Positions 60,987 to 64,000 of a DNA stretch of 64,000 nt are shown one piece after another. Each line of letters starts with the position of its first letter. Position 1 is the first letter of the stretch. The stretch is taken from assembly GCA_014621425.1 (NCBI GenBank), contig JAANBB010000063.1, positions 62,001 through 126,000 on the forward strand, written 5' to 3'. Under the pieces are notes generated by a model. The model ran no database searches, was not told the DNA's origin, and saw only the letters and a program-made list of their open reading frames with translations. The translations under genes and the position numbers were made by a program. The stretch is from Cylindrodendrum hubeiense. Taxonomy: Eukaryota > Ascomycota > Sordariomycetes > Hypocreales > Nectriaceae.

Positions 60987-62853
60987 TCACTCATCGTGGT
61001 CGCGCTTGACAGGCTCTCTGACAAAACCCAGTGTCGCGAGCGTCAAGGCAGCCAGGCCGGCGGCATACCAGAATGGTAGACCCTGCCAGTTGCCTCCGAG
61101 GCGCGCGCCCACAGTAAAGGCCCAGGCCAGCGACGGGCTCGCGATAAACGAGCCAGCCGTCTCAACCATGCCAGTTAGTACGTACAGGCTCGATGTGTGA
61201 TCGGCCTCGACGTATGCTGCCAGCAGCGCCCTCGACAGAGCCTGGCTGCCAGCGGCCAGCGTCGACACACCGAGACCGGATAGGACAATAGCAATGCTGC
61301 TGCCGCCAAGCAGCACACCGCCAACACAGAGGGCTACATACGCTGCTCGAATCAGGATGAGGTCGCGCTTGAAGGTGGATGGCGGCTTCCACCACCGAAC
61401 GGGAATGAGCATCGCCGAGGAGACTGCAGACAGCAAGGCGAGCACAACGATGAGCAGTACGCCTCTCACAGAGAAGAGGTAACCTGTCTGAGCGAGTGAC
61501 CAGCCAAAGCGGCGTGAGATAGTCTGGGAGAGCGTCTGGCTCTGGGCCGCCGCGATGGAAGTGTTTATGAACACAGTCGCCAACAGGAGTGCCACTGATC
61601 GATTACGCAAGAAGTCCAAAGACTCAACGAGATTGGTCCGCAAGCCAACAAAGTGTGTCCGGAGAGCAGCCACGAAGTGGTTTCCCCCGGCTGGACTGTC
61701 GAGGGACTGGAGGGAGATGGCAGTCGACGCCTTCTTCGTGCCCGTCTCCGGCATGAGCATGGTGCACAAGTAGACAATAGGGACTAAGCCCATGGCAAGC
61801 TTGAGAGGTGTCCATGGCGACGATGTCTCCATCAGCCTGCCGGCGATGGCAGGCCCGCTGACACCGCCGGTCATGGCTCCAATTGTGATCCAGACAAAGC
61901 CGGTCGTCCTAAAGAGCGGTCAGATCAGCATTGGCCTTTTGCAGGTAGTGAGAATAAGCCGGAATAGACGGATGGGACTTCGTGATGCGGAGTTAAGCAT
62001 ACCTTTCCGTCGTCACGTCGGAAATAATGGAATACAACACTGACGATATCACCGACATACCACCGCCGAAGACGTAAAAGATCGGGGACAGCATGATGAG
62101 GCTAATGGGCAAGGCGCCATTGGTCGCTAGTACGGTGATGTTCCAGCCCACCGCAAGAACCATGCTCGTGAAGCCCAGCTGCAGGATCGGTTTTCGGCCA
62201 ATGCTAAGACATGGGAATGTTAGTGAGCTGCCAAGTCGCGATCGCCGCGGAAGGATCACACCGGCAATTCATGATCGCCTCGGAGGGATCACTTCTGCAA
62301 GTTGAGATCGCCACGGAAGGAATACATACCTATCCGAAAGGATGCCCCATGGTAGTGAGACCAGTAGTGCTGACGGACGATGTAAGCAGAGAGCTCAGCC
62401 TCGTCACAGTCTTGGCATTAAGGATCAAGACGTGATTGGAAGCAAAACGAGTGCAGGGAACTGGGTTCTGAGTTGTCACTCACATACAGTGCTGTCTAAC
62501 ATGGCAGCGCAGGCACCGAGCCATGCAAGCTTGGTCTGAATCTCATCGACCTTGCAGTGCTTCTCCTCGATGGGCTCAGTTGTGTCATAGTATTGATGAC
62601 ATATGACATTTTCGGCAAGGCGGCTCAGGGGCACGAGGACCATTGACCCGCAGAGGGCCATGCAGAACATGGTGAAGCCTAGCAGCACAAGGACCCTCGT
62701 GCGAGGCTTCGGCTCGGGGCGGTCATGGGAGGCGGCATCCTCGGGGCCTGCATCGGAGTGGCCGACATCGGACTGCCGTTCTTGGTCTTCGAGCTCCAAG
62801 AAGGGGGTTGCTTCGTTGGGGTCGTCAAGGTCGAGAGCGTCTTGGTTCGTCAT
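60987..62853 (-). CDS. Major facilitator superfamily transporter
   Basis: Four exons (62853-62484, 62369-62330, 62203-62003, 61908-60987) total 1533 nt, 510 residues, with GT-AG introns of 114, 126 and 94 nt. An acidic cytosolic N-terminus of about 50 residues precedes the first membrane segment (LVLLGFTMFCMALCGS). The tiny 40-nt exon 2 supplies LLVSLPWGILSD and joins exon 3 as SIGRKPILQ, together forming the MFS loop 2-3 signature (G.L.DR.GRK-like). Further hydrophobic segments suit a 12-helix protein ending VREPVKRDHDE. It is a proton-driven antiporter or facilitator at the plasma or vacuolar membrane, and the substrate is unknown. Next to the NRPS cluster it may be a second exporter, but a role outside the cluster cannot be excluded. 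Confidence 0.85.
62232..62330. repeat. Three 33-bp tandem repeats inside MFS intron 2
   Basis: Units start at 62232, 62265 and 62298. They share CAANT..GATCGCC.CGGA(A/G)GGA and differ at scattered positions. Almost the whole array lies in the second intron (62204-62329), its last base abutting the 5' splice site. It explains why this intron is longer than most in the window. Confidence 0.75.
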
Positions 62854-64000
62854 GATTGCGGTGTTGGGTTCTCAGTTCTCATCGCTCCTCGACCCTGGGA
62901 AGTTAGGGGATAATGTGCCTGCCTCGCCGCTCTTCCGAGTGCAGAGGGGCGAGTACAGAGGAGGCGGGGGAGGCGGGGGTCTCCCATGGCAAATCCCAAG
63001 GATTCACAGGCAATCAGCAAAAGGCACGCCAGGACCATAGCACGTAACAGTCAAGGGGCTAGCTAGGTTCGAGGCTCAAGCAACCCCAGCAAGATCAGTT
63101 CAATCGTTCTCTTAGATGCTTAGTGCCAGCCCCACGCACTAATCCCGGCCATTGCGATATTGTGATGCACTTGTTAGATTAGCGGTCCGTGTGGGTGCAG
63201 GAGCGCAGGGTCCACCCTTTTTCATCTTCATTCAGAAATAGCGCCATCTTCTCGGTTCTCGGGATGGAGCCATGGGGAAAGGAACGAGATCAACCCATGT
63301 AGTGGGGTACGTACGACACGCAGTGAGAGAGATCTTCATTGGCCCCCCTGTTATAGGAAGGTTCTCGTGGAAGTTACTTTTTCCCAACCCTCCCGTAGGT
63401 AGTATTCGTGTCAGTGTGTACGACCTCGACTGCAGCAGTCACTACAGGCACGTTTACGAAGTAACCAATTGAGGATTCTTGCGCATAGACGTGCGCTAGC
63501 GGCCGCCTACGTCAGGCAAGGAAGCATCACGTTGTGTTCTTCGTCCCTTCTGGGCGGTGACTAGTGGCTAAATTGTACTTGGCAGTTCTCTGGATGGTTA
63601 GCATGTTGGGTTATAGGGTTTGCTTATCAGAGTTGCGGTTCGCTTCGGTATGAAACGATGAGCGGCTCCTTATCGTCTCAGTCTCCTAGAGCATAGTGTC
63701 AGACTCCTCTAAAGCATAGTGTCAGACTCCTTCAAGGCATCCAACATATCCTGTCAGCCCATGTGCACTGCCGAGTCCAATCGAACGCGTGCTCTCGGCA
63801 AGCGTAGCCGATGACATCAAGGTGTTGCCAGTGTCGCCAGCGTCGGTCAGGGTCTCATAGTCCAGATGCGGCAACACGTGCTTCGCCTCCTACATCCGAA
63901 GGATTGCATGAACACCCATAGGCTTCGGGGAATTACAGGTGTCGGGGCCTCTGGTTAAAGGTCCGGAATGGGACGGTGGATAGTGGATAGTGCTCGTTAT
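62854..64000. other. Right flank without recognised gene
   Basis: This is the MFS promoter region and beyond. G- and C-rich near 62950, then mixed composition. The frame at 63272-63472 has no recognisable motif. Only a short direct repeat at 63691-63731 is notable. Confidence 0.5.
63691..63731. repeat. Short direct repeat, 23-bp period
   Basis: GCATAGTGTCAGACTCCT occurs at 63691-63708 and again at 63714-63731, a perfect 18-bp match. Confidence 0.75.

Noticed and set aside
63272..63472. Small protein of 66 residues
   Set aside because: No motif, start context or neighbouring signal supports it.

Overview
This window comes from a filamentous ascomycete. Three genes carry short (about 40-150 nt) GT-AG introns, and the dominant gene is a giant multimodular nonribosomal peptide synthetase (NRPS) of the fungal iterated C-A-T type. 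The gene complement resembles that of hypocrealean fungi, but that placement is inference only.

Layout. Positions 1-3638 are a gene-poor, AT-richer flank with short palindromic repeats and a decayed element bounded by inverted repeats (about 1601-3020). Positions 3639-48824 (minus strand) are one uninterrupted 45.2-kb reading frame encoding an NRPS of about 15,061 residues. It consists of a leftover adenylation tail, a thiolation domain (T0), half of an epimerization-like domain, thirteen C-A-T modules and a terminal condensation domain. A 2.4-kb intergenic region separates it from a divergent stand-alone thioesterase (51228-52144, plus strand, 3 exons). A 1.4-kb spacer holding a possible Zn(II)2Cys6 relic follows. 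Next is a full ABCC-type transporter (53579-58970, minus, 15 exons, 1493 aa in my model), then a 2-kb spacer and a four-exon major facilitator transporter (60987-62853, minus, 510 aa). The last 1.1 kb holds no convincing gene.

The genes look like a compact biosynthetic cluster. The NRPS assembles a peptide of about 13 residues, and the thioesterase probably edits or helps release it because the NRPS has no thioesterase or reductase of its own. The ABC and MFS proteins are candidates for export or self-protection. Manual reading of the ten specificity positions gives only five classes: module 1 = DILFIGICCK; modules 2, 3, 5, 8 and 11 = DLGFLTGVFK (module 4 = DLSFLTGVFK); modules 6, 9 and 12 = DVSLIVA(V/I)FK; modules 7 and 13 = DVGYLAGVFK; module 10 = DGCMVGAVVK. 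Modules 5-13 therefore read as three consecutive three-module blocks (a-b-c, a-b-d, a-b-c). The DLGF/DVGY signatures resemble those I remember for small aliphatic residues (Aib, Ala, isovaline) in peptaibiotic synthetases. There are no N-methylation domains, no intact epimerization domain, no ketosynthase loading unit and no terminal reductase, so it matches neither cyclosporin synthetase nor a classical peptaibol synthetase. The product cannot be named from the sequence.
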